64,000 nt of DNA from SAR92 clade bacterium H455 (GTDB lineage Bacteria > Pseudomonadota > Gammaproteobacteria > Pseudomonadales > Porticoccaceae). The notes beneath the pieces were generated by a model. The model made no database searches and was not told the origin of the DNA. It was given only the letters and a program-made list of their open reading frames with translations. Position numbers and translations under genes: made by a program. Shown here in pieces: positions 47,453-55,799 of this stretch. How positions within the stretch are numbered: the first letter of the stretch is position 1; every line of letters begins with the position of its first letter. The stretch covers positions 2,356,001-2,420,000 of the forward strand of contig CP103416.1 of assembly GCA_024802545.1 (NCBI GenBank), given 5' to 3'.

Positions 47453-47743
47453 ATGTTACGTAACGAACTGCACACCAAAAAAGCCGAAATAGAAGCCGCT
47501 GCCGCCAAATATGGCGCCACGCAGATTCGTATTTTTGGATCTGTTGCCCGAAGGGACGAAAGCCCCGATAGCGACATGGACTTTCTGGTTGACCTCCCCC
47601 AAGGCTACGACCTTTTTCTACAGCGCCTGCCGTTGACAGAAGATCTCGCAAAAATCACTGGACGCAAAGTGGATCTAGTTCCTGAACATGAACTCAACAT
47701 CCATATGCGAGACTATGTGTTGCAAGAGGCCGCAGAAATATGA
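47453..47743 (+). CDS. mntA: MntA-type nucleotidyltransferase antitoxin
   Basis: 96-aa minimal nucleotidyltransferase. The active site GSVARRDESPDSDMDFLVD (about 29-47) fits the GSX10DXD signature. In MntA/HepT modules this protein AMPylates HepT and neutralises it. The ATG at 47453 follows AAGAGGCACC; longer in-frame starts exist upstream but lack similarity to the family. A TATACT at 47420-47425 could be its -10. Its stop overlaps the ATG of the hepT remnant (ATGA). The gene is intact while hepT is broken. Confidence 0.88.
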   Translation: MLRNELHTKKAEIEAAAAKYGATQIRIFGSVARRDESPDSDMDFLVDLPQGYDLFLQRLPLTEDLAKITGRKVDLVPEHELNIHMRDYVLQEAAEI

Positions 47744-48001
47744 GTAAAGCCTGGCAACCTTATGCTTTGCATATTCTCGATGGTATCGAGAATATCAACT
47801 GAATACAGGCGCGAGGCGACATACTCACCGATGATATCCTCTACGACGCCATCCTTAGAAATCTTCAAACGCTGTCAGAAGCGACGCAACAATTACCCGA
47901 GCAGTTAAAAACAGCAATACGATCAGATTCCCTGGTCTCAAATTAGCGGGTTTAGGAATATTCTGGTACACAATTATCTGAGTGATATTGAGAGACTGTA
48001 A
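47740..48001 (+). pseudogene. hepT: Broken HepT toxin gene
   Basis: Starts ATG at 47740, overlapping the mntA stop. Translation gives SKAWQPYALHILDGIENIN then TGA at 47800-47802, continuing in frame ILTDDILYDAILRNLQTL-SEATQQLPEQLK, the HepT core. A one-base frameshift before 47927 moves the rest to another frame: IPWSQISGFRNILVHNYLSD, which contains the RX4HXY RNase motif (RNILVHNY). The frame then runs into the left end of an IS256-like element at 47992 and stops at 47999-48001, so the last ~25 residues are lost too. Three independent lesions mean no functional toxin. Confidence 0.88.
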
Positions 48002-48260
48002 AAAAATCTGTGTAACTGTCTATCATTAATCCCAAACAGGGAAGGATAGACAGATGAACCTTGATGAAATAAAGAACCTGGCTCAAGTAGCTGCGAAGAA
48101 TATTAAAACCGAAGCTGACCTCAATGAGTTTCGGCAGATGCTCACTAAAATCACTATTGAGACGGCATTGAACGCTGATCCGGATGACCACTTAGGTTAC
48201 TCCAAGCATGAGGCGTCAGACGCCTCTAATAGTCGTAATGGCAACACGCGAAAGACACTT
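47992..48260 (+). mobile_element. Remnant of an IS256-family insertion sequence (left end)
   Basis: GAGACTGTAAAAAAATCTGT at 47992-48011 is typical of IS256-family terminal inverted repeats, and the transposase start follows 42 bp later. The element is cut off at about 48260; its right end is not found in the window. It was inserted into, and replaces, the 3' end of hepT. Confidence 0.78.
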
Positions 48261-48407
48261 CAAGCCTACCCACCTCAAACTCTATCCCTTTCAGCAATCA
48301 CCACCGCATCCCGACTTTCTAACGCCGCCGCTATAGCCAAATTACACTCCACCCGAGCAGCCTCCTCACTACGCTTGCATGGTAATTGCAGTCTTAATTA
48401 TGGATGA
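48054..48407 (+). pseudogene. Truncated IS256-family (mutator-type) transposase
   Basis: The first ~69 residues match the N-terminus of IS256 transposases: ADLNEFRQMLTKITIETALN and DDHLGYSKHEASDASNSRNG followed by NTRKTL. After that (about 48260) similarity stops: the next residues are unrelated, and the frame ends at 48407. The DDE catalytic core is absent. Sequence from 48260 to 48436 beyond it shows nothing recognisable. Confidence 0.82.
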
Positions 48408-48436
48408 TATTAAGGCGCCGAGGAGGTAGAGGCTGC

Positions 48437-48718
48437 TTAGGCTGCTAAGCTCTCCAACACCTCAGGATGGCTTTGCGCAACTCTAATTAGGGTTACTGCG
48501 GCACTGTCTGGCTGCTTGCGCCCTTGCTCCCAGTCTCTGAGAGTACCGACGGGAATACCCAATAGCTTGGCAAAATCGGGCTGGGATTTTTGCAGCTGTT
48601 TTCTAACAGCAATTACTAATAACTGCTCTGGGGACCAGATCTTCGCGGGCATACCAGCTTTAATGCCTAAGACGTCATCTAATAGGGCCTGACCTGCATC
48701 GCTCATTTTCTTAGCCAT
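48437..48718 (-). CDS. HigA/NadS-like helix-turn-helix antitoxin
   Basis: 93-aa Xre-family protein, HTH at about residues 44-68 (KSQPDFAKLLGIPVGTLRDWEQGRKQP), the form used by HigA-type antitoxins of HigBA modules that have the toxin gene first. Complete and in frame. Its ATG overlaps the end of the disrupted toxin gene by 8 bp. Probably still expressed and autoregulating from the promoter/operator at 49023-49057. Confidence 0.87.
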   Translation of the reverse strand: MAKKMSDAGQALLDDVLGIKAGMPAKIWSPEQLLVIAVRKQLQKSQPDFAKLLGIPVGTLRDWEQGRKQPDSAAVTLIRVAQSHPEVLESLAA

Positions 48719-49018
48719 TGATTGCTTCCTTAATTTTCTTTAACTCATGAGCGGGAATGGTTTCACGTTCATTTTTGCCATATAGGGTTAATAGCCATGT
48801 CACCTTGAGTGCAGTGTTGAAGTAGATAACTCTTACACCGCCACTTTTGCCGCTTGCTGCCTTGGCCCAGCGGACCTTTCTAACGCCACCGGAGTGGGGA
48901 CTACCTCTCCGGCACTTGGGTTGCAGGCAATCTAGACTACAAAGTCTTCATAGTGCTTTTGCGTCCAGACTTTAGACGCCTTGGCGGTGAATGTCTTTGT
49001 TTCAATGATTGTGTTCAC
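48711..49018 (-). pseudogene. Broken HigB/RelE-type toxin gene
   Basis: From the GTG at 49018 the frame reads NTIIETKTFTAKASKVWTQK and HYEDFVV, then an in-frame TAG where homologues have a Trp or similar before IA-NP; it continues IACNPSAGEVVP. A frameshift follows, and the rest is in another frame: SGGVRKVRWAKAASGKSGGV, RVIYFNTALKVTWLLTLYGK, NERETIPAHELKKIKEAING, the core and C-terminus of a RelE-superfamily mRNA interferase. The 308-bp span is not a multiple of three. No functional toxin can be made without recoding. Confidence 0.87.
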
Positions 49019-49022
49019 AGAT

Positions 49023-49057
49023 GTTATACGGCTAAGCCGTACCTTGTCAATTGTCAA
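49023..49057 (-). promoter_or_regulatory. Promoter with palindromic operator of the HigBA remnant
   Basis: On the minus strand TTGACA (49045-49050) and TATAAC (49023-49028) have 16-bp spacing; a second TTGACA is at 49052-49057. Between -35 and -10 lies a perfect 15-bp palindrome TACGGCTAAGCCGTA (49027-49041), ideally placed for repression by the HigA-like protein. The promoter is undamaged although the toxin gene is broken. Confidence 0.7.
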
Positions 49058-49163
49058 GTAGCAAGGTTAAGTGGACAGGGGCTTTTGGGCTAGCATGGAA
49101 TAGTAGAGTTGGAATCGAATGCGCAGAAGTGATTGTCGGCTTAGAGGAGTAATGGCGGTATTG

Positions 49164-49226
49164 GAGATCCCTCGTCGCTACGCCCTGTCGGAATGACAGG
49201 TTAAGGGGCTCTGGCGGGATGACAGA
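49164..49226. repeat. Divergent copy of the palindromic repeat, copy C
   Basis: GAGATCCCTCGTCGCTACG and CCTGTCGGAATGACAG (49164-49199) match the left arm of the family, then GGCTCTGGCGGGATGACAGACT carries a second GGGATGACAG core. It lies in the 280-bp gap between the HigB remnant promoter and ihfB; the remainder of that gap shows nothing recognisable. Confidence 0.72.
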
Positions 49227-49300
49227 CTAGGTACTGGGAGATATTAATTTTAGTTTTGGGAAGGCGCTATGAGGCTGTTACGGGGCTTAGGATGAATCAA

Positions 49301-49585
49301 TTACAGGCTATCATTAACCCTTATACGCAGTTCTTTACCTGGCTTGAAATAGGGTACGTACTTGCCACTCAAATCCACTGCATCACCAGTCTTGGGGTTA
49401 CGACCTATGCGTGGCGCGCGGTAGTGAAGTGAGAAGCTGCCAAAACCACGAATTTCGGTGCGCTGGTTGGTGACCAGTGCGTGGGTCATGCGCTCTAAAA
49501 TCATTCGTACAGCTAGCTCAACGTCCTTGGGAGGAAGCTGGTCTTGGCTGGCGGAGATTTTCTCTATTAGCTCAGATTTAGTCAT
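49301..49585 (-). CDS. ihfB: Integration host factor subunit beta
   Basis: 94 aa (E. coli 94). [48 protein letters not shown] with the DNA-intercalating Pro in the arm. Binds and bends DNA with IhfA. Downstream of rpsA, as in most gammaproteobacteria, but separated by a terminator, so it also needs its own promoter or readthrough. Confidence 0.97.
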   Translation of the reverse strand: MTKSELIEKISASQDQLPPKDVELAVRMILERMTHALVTNQRTEIRGFGSFSLHYRAPRIGRNPKTGDAVDLSGKYVPYFKPGKELRIRVNDSL

Positions 49586-49717
49586 GACGCCTTCAGTGAT
49601 TTTTATTCTTTGGCGATACCATTGAGTTAAGTTAATGGTGTCGTTGTTTACTCTTTGATTTTATTGAAGTTTTAGATTTATACAAGCAAAACCTCGATAT
49701 ATGTCATTTCGCAGACG

Positions 49718-49746
49718 AAAAAAAGGGTGGCAGAGCCACCCTTTTT
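49718..49746 (-). terminator. Rho-independent terminator of rpsA
   Basis: GGGTGGC (49725-49731) and GCCACCC (49735-49741) pair around an AGA loop, flanked by A7 and T5 runs, so it works in either direction. It lies 17 bp beyond the rpsA stop. Confidence 0.9.
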
Positions 49747-49762
49747 CGATCTCAGCAGAACC

Positions 49763-51436
49763 TTACTTGTCCATTTGTGCTTTGATCAGGTCTCCAATAG
49801 TTGCTGGAGAGGAAGTATCAGCTTCAACCTTGCGGTGAGCTTTAACCACTGCTTTCTCTTCTGCAACGTCTTTAGCCTTGATAGACAGGCTAATAGCACG
49901 GGTCTTGCGATCGACATTGATGATTCGAGCTTCGATCTCTTGACCTTCTTGTAACTCATGACGGGCATCTTCAATCTTGTCGCGAGAGATCTCAGAACCT
50001 TTCAAGTAGGCTTCGATGTCGTTGCCTAGATCAATAGTGGCGCCTTTAGCATCAACTTCTTTAACGATGCCTTTAACAATTGCGCCTTTGTCGTTCTCGG
50101 TTACATAGTTGTTGAACGGATCGTCAGACAGTTGCTTGATACCCAGCGAGATACGCTCGCGCTCTGCATCGATGCTGAGCACAACTGTTTCAACTTCTTC
50201 GCCCTTCTTGAAGTTGCGAACGGCCTCTTCGCCAGTTTCGTTCCAAGAGATATCAGACAGGTGAACCAGACCGTCGATGCCGCCGTCTAGGCCGATAAAG
50301 ATACCAAAGTCAGTGATTGACTTGATCTTGCCTGAAATCTTGTCGCCTTTAACCATAGTAGTGGCAAAGTCATCCCAAGGATTAGTGTGACACTGCTTGA
50401 TACCCAGTGAGATACGACGACGCTCTTCGTCGATATCCAGAACCATAACTTCAACTTCGTCGCCCAGATTAACGATCTTAGATGGGTGAACGTTTTTGTT
50501 AGTCCAATCCATTTCAGACACGTGAACCAGACCTTCAACGCCGTCTTCCAGCTCGGCAAAACAGCCGTAGTCAGTGAGGTTAGTGATCTTGGCTTTAGCA
50601 CGTGCGCCCTCTGGATAACGGCCTTTGATGTCGCCCCAAGGATCTTCGCCCATCTGCTTCATACCCAGTGATACACGATTACGCTCGCGATCGAACTTAA
50701 GTACTTTAACGTCAATCTCGTCGCCGACATTGATCATCTCGGAAGGATGCTTGATGCGTTTCCAAGACATATCAGTGATGTGCAACAGACCATCGATTCC
50801 ACCCAGATCAACGAACGCGCCGTAATCAGTAAGGTTCTTAATGACACCTTTGAGTGATGCGCCCTCTTCGAGATTGGCCAGCAGTTCTTCACGTTCTACA
50901 GAGTTTGCACTCTCCATTACGGCACGACGGCTGACAACAACGTTGTTGCGCTTAGGATCGAGCTTGATAACTTTAAATTCTAATTCGATGTTCTCAAGGT
51001 GAGTAATCTCACGCAGTGGACGAACATCAACAAGTGAACCTGGAAGGAACGCGCGCAAGCCGCGAACATCAACAGTAAATCCACCTTTAACTTTGCCGCT
51101 GATAACTCCGATAACGACTTCGTCAGCTTTGTGAGCTGCTTCAAGTTCGATCCAAGATTCTGCACGACGGGCTTTTTCACGGGAAAGCTTAGTAGCACCG
51201 AAACCATCTTCAACGGCTTCGAGAGCAACCTGAACTTCGTCGCCAATGGCAACTTCAAGTACGCCTTTCTCGTCATAAAATTGGTCAATCGAAATAACAC
51301 CTTCAGACTTCAGTCCAGCATGGACTGTTACCCAATCTTTATCGATATCGATAATTACGCCAGTAATGATGGCGCCGGGGTTCATCTCAACGGTTAATAG
51401 ACTTTCTTCAAATAGATCTGCGAAATTTTCGCTCAT
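49763..51436 (-). CDS. rpsA: 30S ribosomal protein S1
   Basis: 557 aa, exactly the E. coli length. Six S1 OB-fold repeats are visible (e.g. [55 protein letters not shown]). Needed for initiation on structured mRNAs. It has a 212-bp leader after cmk. Confidence 0.98.
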   Translation of the reverse strand: MSENFADLFEESLLTVEMNPGAIITGVIIDIDKDWVTVHAGLKSEGVISIDQFYDEKGVLEVAIGDEVQVALEAVEDGFGATKLSREKARRAESWIELEAAHKADEVVIGVISGKVKGGFTVDVRGLRAFLPGSLVDVRPLREITHLENIELEFKVIKLDPKRNNVVVSRRAVMESANSVEREELLANLEEGASLKGVIKNLTDYGAFVDLGGIDGLLHITDMSWKRIKHPSEMINVGDEIDVKVLKFDRERNRVSLGMKQMGEDPWGDIKGRYPEGARAKAKITNLTDYGCFAELEDGVEGLVHVSEMDWTNKNVHPSKIVNLGDEVEVMVLDIDEERRRISLGIKQCHTNPWDDFATTMVKGDKISGKIKSITDFGIFIGLDGGIDGLVHLSDISWNETGEEAVRNFKKGEEVETVVLSIDAERERISLGIKQLSDDPFNNYVTENDKGAIVKGIVKEVDAKGATIDLGNDIEAYLKGSEISRDKIEDARHELQEGQEIEARIINVDRKTRAISLSIKAKDVAEEKAVVKAHRKVEADTSSPATIGDLIKAQMDK

Positions 51437-51648
51437 GGGTTGATCCTGAGTTTTGACAGAGATATGACAGAAGACGTGCTAGCGTCACTCTCTTTTTTCC
51501 GCGCTGCCAGTTTACGCGGGTCAGTTAAAATAAAGGCCTACAGCAATAAAAGCTGGCGATTGCTGCGTTGCCCGTTTTGGTGTTGAATCTGTAAAATTTG
51601 GTGTTACAACTACTAAGCACTACTAAAATGCACTACTAAAAAGCGTTA
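51437..51648 (-). promoter_or_regulatory. rpsA 5' leader region
   Basis: The 212 bp between cmk and rpsA is AT-rich and long for this cluster. S1 in E. coli represses its own translation through a folded leader, so this region may do the same. It includes three imperfect direct repeats of ACTACTAAAA/GC type (about 51610-51655) next to the cmk stop and no clear Shine-Dalgarno immediately before the rpsA ATG beyond CAGGAT. Function is inference. Confidence 0.35.
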
Positions 51649-52344
51649 CTACTGCTTCTTGATGCCTTTAACAGACAGGATATTAAGCACTGTATCTGTT
51701 ACTTCCTGAATCGACATGGCTGAGGAGTCTAACTCTATGGCTCCTTCTGCTGCGCGCAACGGTGAAGCGTCTCTGCTCATATCTCTCTCATCCCGCGAGC
51801 GCACCTGCTCCACGAGGGCGGGCAGACTAACATCTTCGCCCTTTTCAAGCAACTCTTTGTAGCGTCTGGCGGCCCGTTCTTCGACGCTTGCGGTGAGGTA
51901 AATCTTGAGCTCGGCAGCGGGGAAAATTACGCTTCCCATATCGCGGCCATCTGCTACTAGACCAGGAGTTCGTGCGAACATTCTCTGACGCTTTAACAGC
52001 GCTGAACGGACGCCCGGATACTGAGCCAACTTCGAGGCCAACAGTCCGGTCTCTTCAGTGCGCAGCTCACGACTGACATCCTCACCTTCAAGATAGACCT
52101 TAAAATCACCTTCTTTTTCTGTCTGAAAGCGGATATCCAAGTGCTCTGCCAGAGCCATTAAACCCTTTTCGCTATCAATACTCACATGATGGCGAACAGA
52201 GGATAAACCCAACAGGCGGTAGAGTGCTCCGCTATCCAGATAATGGAAGCCGAGTTTCTTGGCCACTATACGGCTGATGGTGCCTTTTCCAGCCCCACTG
52301 GGGCCATCGACGGTAATCACCACCACTTTGCTGTCCTCAGCCAT
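51649..52344 (-). CDS. cmk: Cytidylate kinase
   Basis: Phosphorylates CMP/dCMP. 231 aa (E. coli 227). P-loop TVDGPSGAGKGTISR (about 12-26), LDSGALYR, and VADGRDMGSVIFP blocks. Directly follows the tyrA/aroA fusion without gap, in the conserved aroA-cmk-rpsA order. Confidence 0.97.
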   Translation of the reverse strand: MAEDSKVVVITVDGPSGAGKGTISRIVAKKLGFHYLDSGALYRLLGLSSVRHHVSIDSEKGLMALAEHLDIRFQTEKEGDFKVYLEGEDVSRELRTEETGLLASKLAQYPGVRSALLKRQRMFARTPGLVADGRDMGSVIFPAAELKIYLTASVEERAARRYKELLEKGEDVSLPALVEQVRSRDERDMSRDASPLRAAEGAIELDSSAMSIQEVTDTVLNILSVKGIKKQ

Positions 52345-54594
52345 TTAAGACTCCTGGGTCTCAACGCTAATGGTCAAGCCAATAGCTGTGGCTAGATCAA
52401 CAAAGCCGGGAAAAGAGGTTGCAATATTATTGCACTCGATAATTTCAATCTCGCCTGCGGAGCGTAAGCCAGCGATGGCGAAAGCCATGGCAATGCGGTG
52501 ATCGTCGTGGCTGTGGACTGTGCCACTGCCAAGCTGGCCACCCTGAATGCGAATACCATCGGCTGTGGACTGGGCATCAATGCCTAGAGTCACAAGGCCA
52601 TCGGCCATGCTTTGAATACGGTCGCTCTCTTTGACCCGCAGCTCTTCGGCGCCGGTCAGTACTGTCTCGCCCTTGGCGCAGGCGGCAGCAATAAACAGTA
52701 CCGGGAATTCATCAATCGCCAGTGGTACCTGATCTTCTGGAATCACAATACCGTTTAACTCGGCATAACGGATTCTGATATCGGCTACTGGTTCGCCGCC
52801 CACTTCTTTTTCGTTGGACAGTTCAATGCTGGTGCCCATCTGACGCAGAATATTGATCACGCCAATACGGGTGGGATTAACCCCCACATGGCGCAGTGTA
52901 ATATCTGAGCCTGGGGTAATCGCCGCTGCCACCATAAAGAAGGCTGCGGAGGAAATATCGGCGGGCACATCAATGCGCGTCGCAGTCAATGAACCCCCAC
53001 CAGACAGAGAAGCCTTGCTGCCGTCGCTGAAAACCGAGTAACCGAAGCCGCGCAACATACGTTCGCTGTGGTCGCGGGTCGGTGCAGGCTCAACAGTTGA
53101 GGTCTCACCTTGCGCGTAGAGCCCGGCTAACAGGACGCAGGATTTAACCTGGGCGCTGGCCATCGGCAGCACATAGCTTATGGCATTGAGTTTGTTGCCA
53201 CCTTTTATACGCATAGGAGGTCTGCCGCCTGGTGCAGTTTCAATCACTGCTCCCATTTCGGCTAGGGGATCTGCTACACGGGCCATAGGTCGGCCCGTTA
53301 GGGATTGGTCACCGGTGAGCTCTACATCAAAGCTTTGCCCAGCCAAAAGCCCGCTCAGCAGACGCATAGAGGTGCCGGAATTGCCTAAATAGAGTGGTTT
53401 AGTCGGTGCTTTTAACCCGTGAAGACCGACACCGTGAATCACTACGCGGCCCTGCTCTGGGCCTTCAATAACGACACCCATGTCGCGAAACGCCTGTAAT
53501 GTTGCCAGGCTGTCTTCGCCTTCGAGAAAACCGGTTACTTCAGTCATGCCCTCGGCAATCGAGCCGAGCATAATGGATCGGTGAGACATTGATTTGTCAC
53601 CGGGCACACGAATATCACCCTGGGCAACGCCACCGGGTGTTACTTTATAATTTATTATTTTGTCTGACATAGTTTGCTGTAATGCCTTTGGGTCGATTGA
53701 TTTTCCAAAATGGTTGCGTGCATCGCGAGCTCGCGTAAACACATCCATCAGATAGGTTTCGTCGCCTGTATCTATGGCGCTGCGCATCTCACTAAAGTTA
53801 TCCATGATCTGATCGAGCACGCTGAGGATTGCTTGGCGATTAGCCAGTGCTATATCTCGCCACATGACCGGATCGCTGGCGGCAATGCGGGTAAAGTCGC
53901 GAAAGCCTCCTGCCGCATAGCGAAATATTTCACGATTGTCGCGCATACTCGCCAGTGTATCCACTAATGAATAAGCTAAAAAATGCGGCAGATGGCTGGT
54001 GGCGGCTAGGACTTCGTCATGCTCTCGAATATCCATACAGGAGACCATAGCACCAACGGATTGCCAGAGTTTTTCCACAAGCTGCACATGGCTTTCACCA
54101 CTATCGGCATGGGGAGTTAAGATAACTCTGTGATCTTTAAACAGGTCGGCTTTAGCTGCGGTGACACCGCTTTTTTCCGAACCGGCGATGGGATGTCCGG
54201 GAACTAACTGTGCCGGCAGGCGGCCATAAATCTCTTCGGCGGCGGCCATCACACTGCCTTTGACACTGGCTACATCGGTGATGGTGACCTGATCTGAAAG
54301 TAGCTCGGAGCACTCTTTAAGCATCGCGGGAACTGTAAGGGTCGGAACACCAATAACCACAATATCCCCGGCACCCAGTTCAGGCGCAATGGCAGCCAAA
54401 CTCTGTTCTGGTCGATCGATCACACCCATTTCAAGGGCTAGATCCAGGGTTGAGGAGCGCCGCGAGATACCCACTACCTGTGTAGCGAGACCGGCATTAC
54501 GAGCGGCCAATGCAAGACTGGAGCCAATAAGCCCCAGTCCGATTACAACCAGGCGATTAACCACCGGCTGCGCTGTTTGAGAAGTTTGCAACAT
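52345..54594 (-). CDS. Bifunctional prephenate dehydrogenase / EPSP synthase
   Basis: 749-aa fusion. TyrA part (about 1-300): Rossmann motif VVIGLGLIGSSLALAA (16-31) and GHPIAGSEKSGVTAA. AroA part (about 312-749): GDKSMSHRSIMLGSIAEG, GNSGTSMRLLSGLLAG, and KESDRIQSMADGL. It produces 4-hydroxyphenylpyruvate from prephenate and EPSP from shikimate-3-phosphate. The same fusion is known in pseudomonads. Both halves keep their key motifs; the linker is short. A 109-bp gap with short inverted repeats (ACTAGAG/CTCTAGT, 54653-54673) precedes it. Confidence 0.95.
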   Translation of the reverse strand: MLQTSQTAQPVVNRLVVIGLGLIGSSLALAARNAGLATQVVGISRRSSTLDLALEMGVIDRPEQSLAAIAPELGAGDIVVIGVPTLTVPAMLKECSELLSDQVTITDVASVKGSVMAAAEEIYGRLPAQLVPGHPIAGSEKSGVTAAKADLFKDHRVILTPHADSGESHVQLVEKLWQSVGAMVSCMDIREHDEVLAATSHLPHFLAYSLVDTLASMRDNREIFRYAAGGFRDFTRIAASDPVMWRDIALANRQAILSVLDQIMDNFSEMRSAIDTGDETYLMDVFTRARDARNHFGKSIDPKALQQTMSDKIINYKVTPGGVAQGDIRVPGDKSMSHRSIMLGSIAEGMTEVTGFLEGEDSLATLQAFRDMGVVIEGPEQGRVVIHGVGLHGLKAPTKPLYLGNSGTSMRLLSGLLAGQSFDVELTGDQSLTGRPMARVADPLAEMGAVIETAPGGRPPMRIKGGNKLNAISYVLPMASAQVKSCVLLAGLYAQGETSTVEPAPTRDHSERMLRGFGYSVFSDGSKASLSGGGSLTATRIDVPADISSAAFFMVAAAITPGSDITLRHVGVNPTRIGVINILRQMGTSIELSNEKEVGGEPVADIRIRYAELNGIVIPEDQVPLAIDEFPVLFIAAACAKGETVLTGAEELRVKESDRIQSMADGLVTLGIDAQSTADGIRIQGGQLGSGTVHSHDDHRIAMAFAIAGLRSAGEIEIIECNNIATSFPGFVDLATAIGLTISVETQES

Positions 54595-54703
54595 GACAGA
54601 TCACATCGAAATAAAGAGATTAATCGTTACTATAGTCGACTCTAGAGCCAGCACTAGAGCCGAGCACTCTAGTCAGGCCTAAAATCGACAGTAATAGCGA
54701 CGC

Positions 54704-55789
54704 TTATAGAACCGCCCGCGGATAGGAACCGAGAACCTTCAGTTCCGCCACATCTTCGGCCAACTCAGCCAATACGGCTGCGGCTGCTGGATCATCCACA
54801 TGGGCAGCAAAGTCGATAAAGAAGATATAAGACCATTTACTGTTCCGCGAAGGTCGCGATTCCAGTCGAGTCATATCGACACCGTGACGACGGAATGGCT
54901 CGAGTAGATTATGCAATGCGCCAGGCTTGTTCTGCACCGAGACTACGATGGAGGTTTTGTCGTCACCGCTGGGTGGTACCATCTCGCGGCCAATAATCAA
55001 AAAGCGCGTTGAGTTATCCGGCAGATCTTCAATTTTTTCCCAGAGCTTTTCCAGACCGTAGAGCTCGCAGGACATATCGCCAGCAATAGCTGCTGAGCTC
55101 CACTCACCCTGCACTCGTCGCGCGGCTTCAGCGTTGCTGCTCACAGCAACACGCTCAATATTGGGGTAATTGGAATCCAACCACTTGCGGCACTGAGCCA
55201 GTGACTGGGCATGAGAGTAGACGCGAGTCACTGTATCTTTATTGGTATTAGGACCAATCATAAAGTGCTGGTGAATACGCAGCTCAACTTCGCCACAGAT
55301 TTTGACTGAGGAATCAATAAAGCTATCCAAGGTGTGGCTGACCACGCCCTCGGTAGAATTTTCGATGGGCACAACACCATAGTTGCAGGACTCGGCCAAG
55401 ACATCGCGGAACACTTCATCAATCGCGGCTTTGGGAACAGTTACTGCTGAGTCGCCAAAGTGCTTGAGTGTGGCCTCCTGAGTAAAGGTGCCTTCGGGTC
55501 CCAAAAAGGCCACTTTAATTGGCTGCTCAAGGGCCAGGCAGGCGGACATGATTTGGCGAAACAGACGCGCCATATCTTCGTCGCCCAGAGGACCGTTGTT
55601 TTTTTCCATCACCGATCGCAATACCTGAGCTTCACGCTCGGGTCGGTAATAGGTCTCGTCACCCTGCTCTTTTTTGATCTTGGCAACATCCTGGGCACAG
55701 CGCGCACGGGCGCTGATATTGGCCATGATCTCTTGATCAAGGCCATCTATCTTGTTGCGCAGTTCGAGCAGTGGATTCTTTTCAGTCAT
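54704..55789 (-). CDS. pheA: Bifunctional chorismate mutase / prephenate dehydratase
   Basis: P-protein, 361 aa. AroQ chorismate mutase (about 1-90: LLELRNKIDGLDQEIMANIS), prephenate dehydratase (about 93-270: AFLGPEGTFTQEATLKHFG, and NSTEGVVSHTLD), and a C-terminal ACT domain for Phe feedback (about 280-361: KPGALHNLLEPF and ESRPSRNSKW). It is 10 bp downstream of gyrA; serC, which lies between them in pseudomonads, is missing. Confidence 0.97.
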   Translation of the reverse strand: MTEKNPLLELRNKIDGLDQEIMANISARARCAQDVAKIKKEQGDETYYRPEREAQVLRSVMEKNNGPLGDEDMARLFRQIMSACLALEQPIKVAFLGPEGTFTQEATLKHFGDSAVTVPKAAIDEVFRDVLAESCNYGVVPIENSTEGVVSHTLDSFIDSSVKICGEVELRIHQHFMIGPNTNKDTVTRVYSHAQSLAQCRKWLDSNYPNIERVAVSSNAEAARRVQGEWSSAAIAGDMSCELYGLEKLWEKIEDLPDNSTRFLIIGREMVPPSGDDKTSIVVSVQNKPGALHNLLEPFRRHGVDMTRLESRPSRNSKWSYIFFIDFAAHVDDPAAAAVLAELAEDVAELKVLGSYPRAVL

Positions 55790-55799
55790 TACTTAAACC

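Noticed and set aside
48260-48436. C-terminal half of the ORF at 48054-48407 as a real protein
   Set aside because: The IS256 similarity stops near residue 69 and the rest is out-of-context sequence; it is treated as a truncated transposase.
54653-54673. ACTAGAG/CTCTAGT hairpin between pheA and the tyrA/aroA fusion as a terminator
   Set aside because: Short AT-containing stem without a T run; it may be only a degenerate repeat. Kept as a note in the fusion entry.
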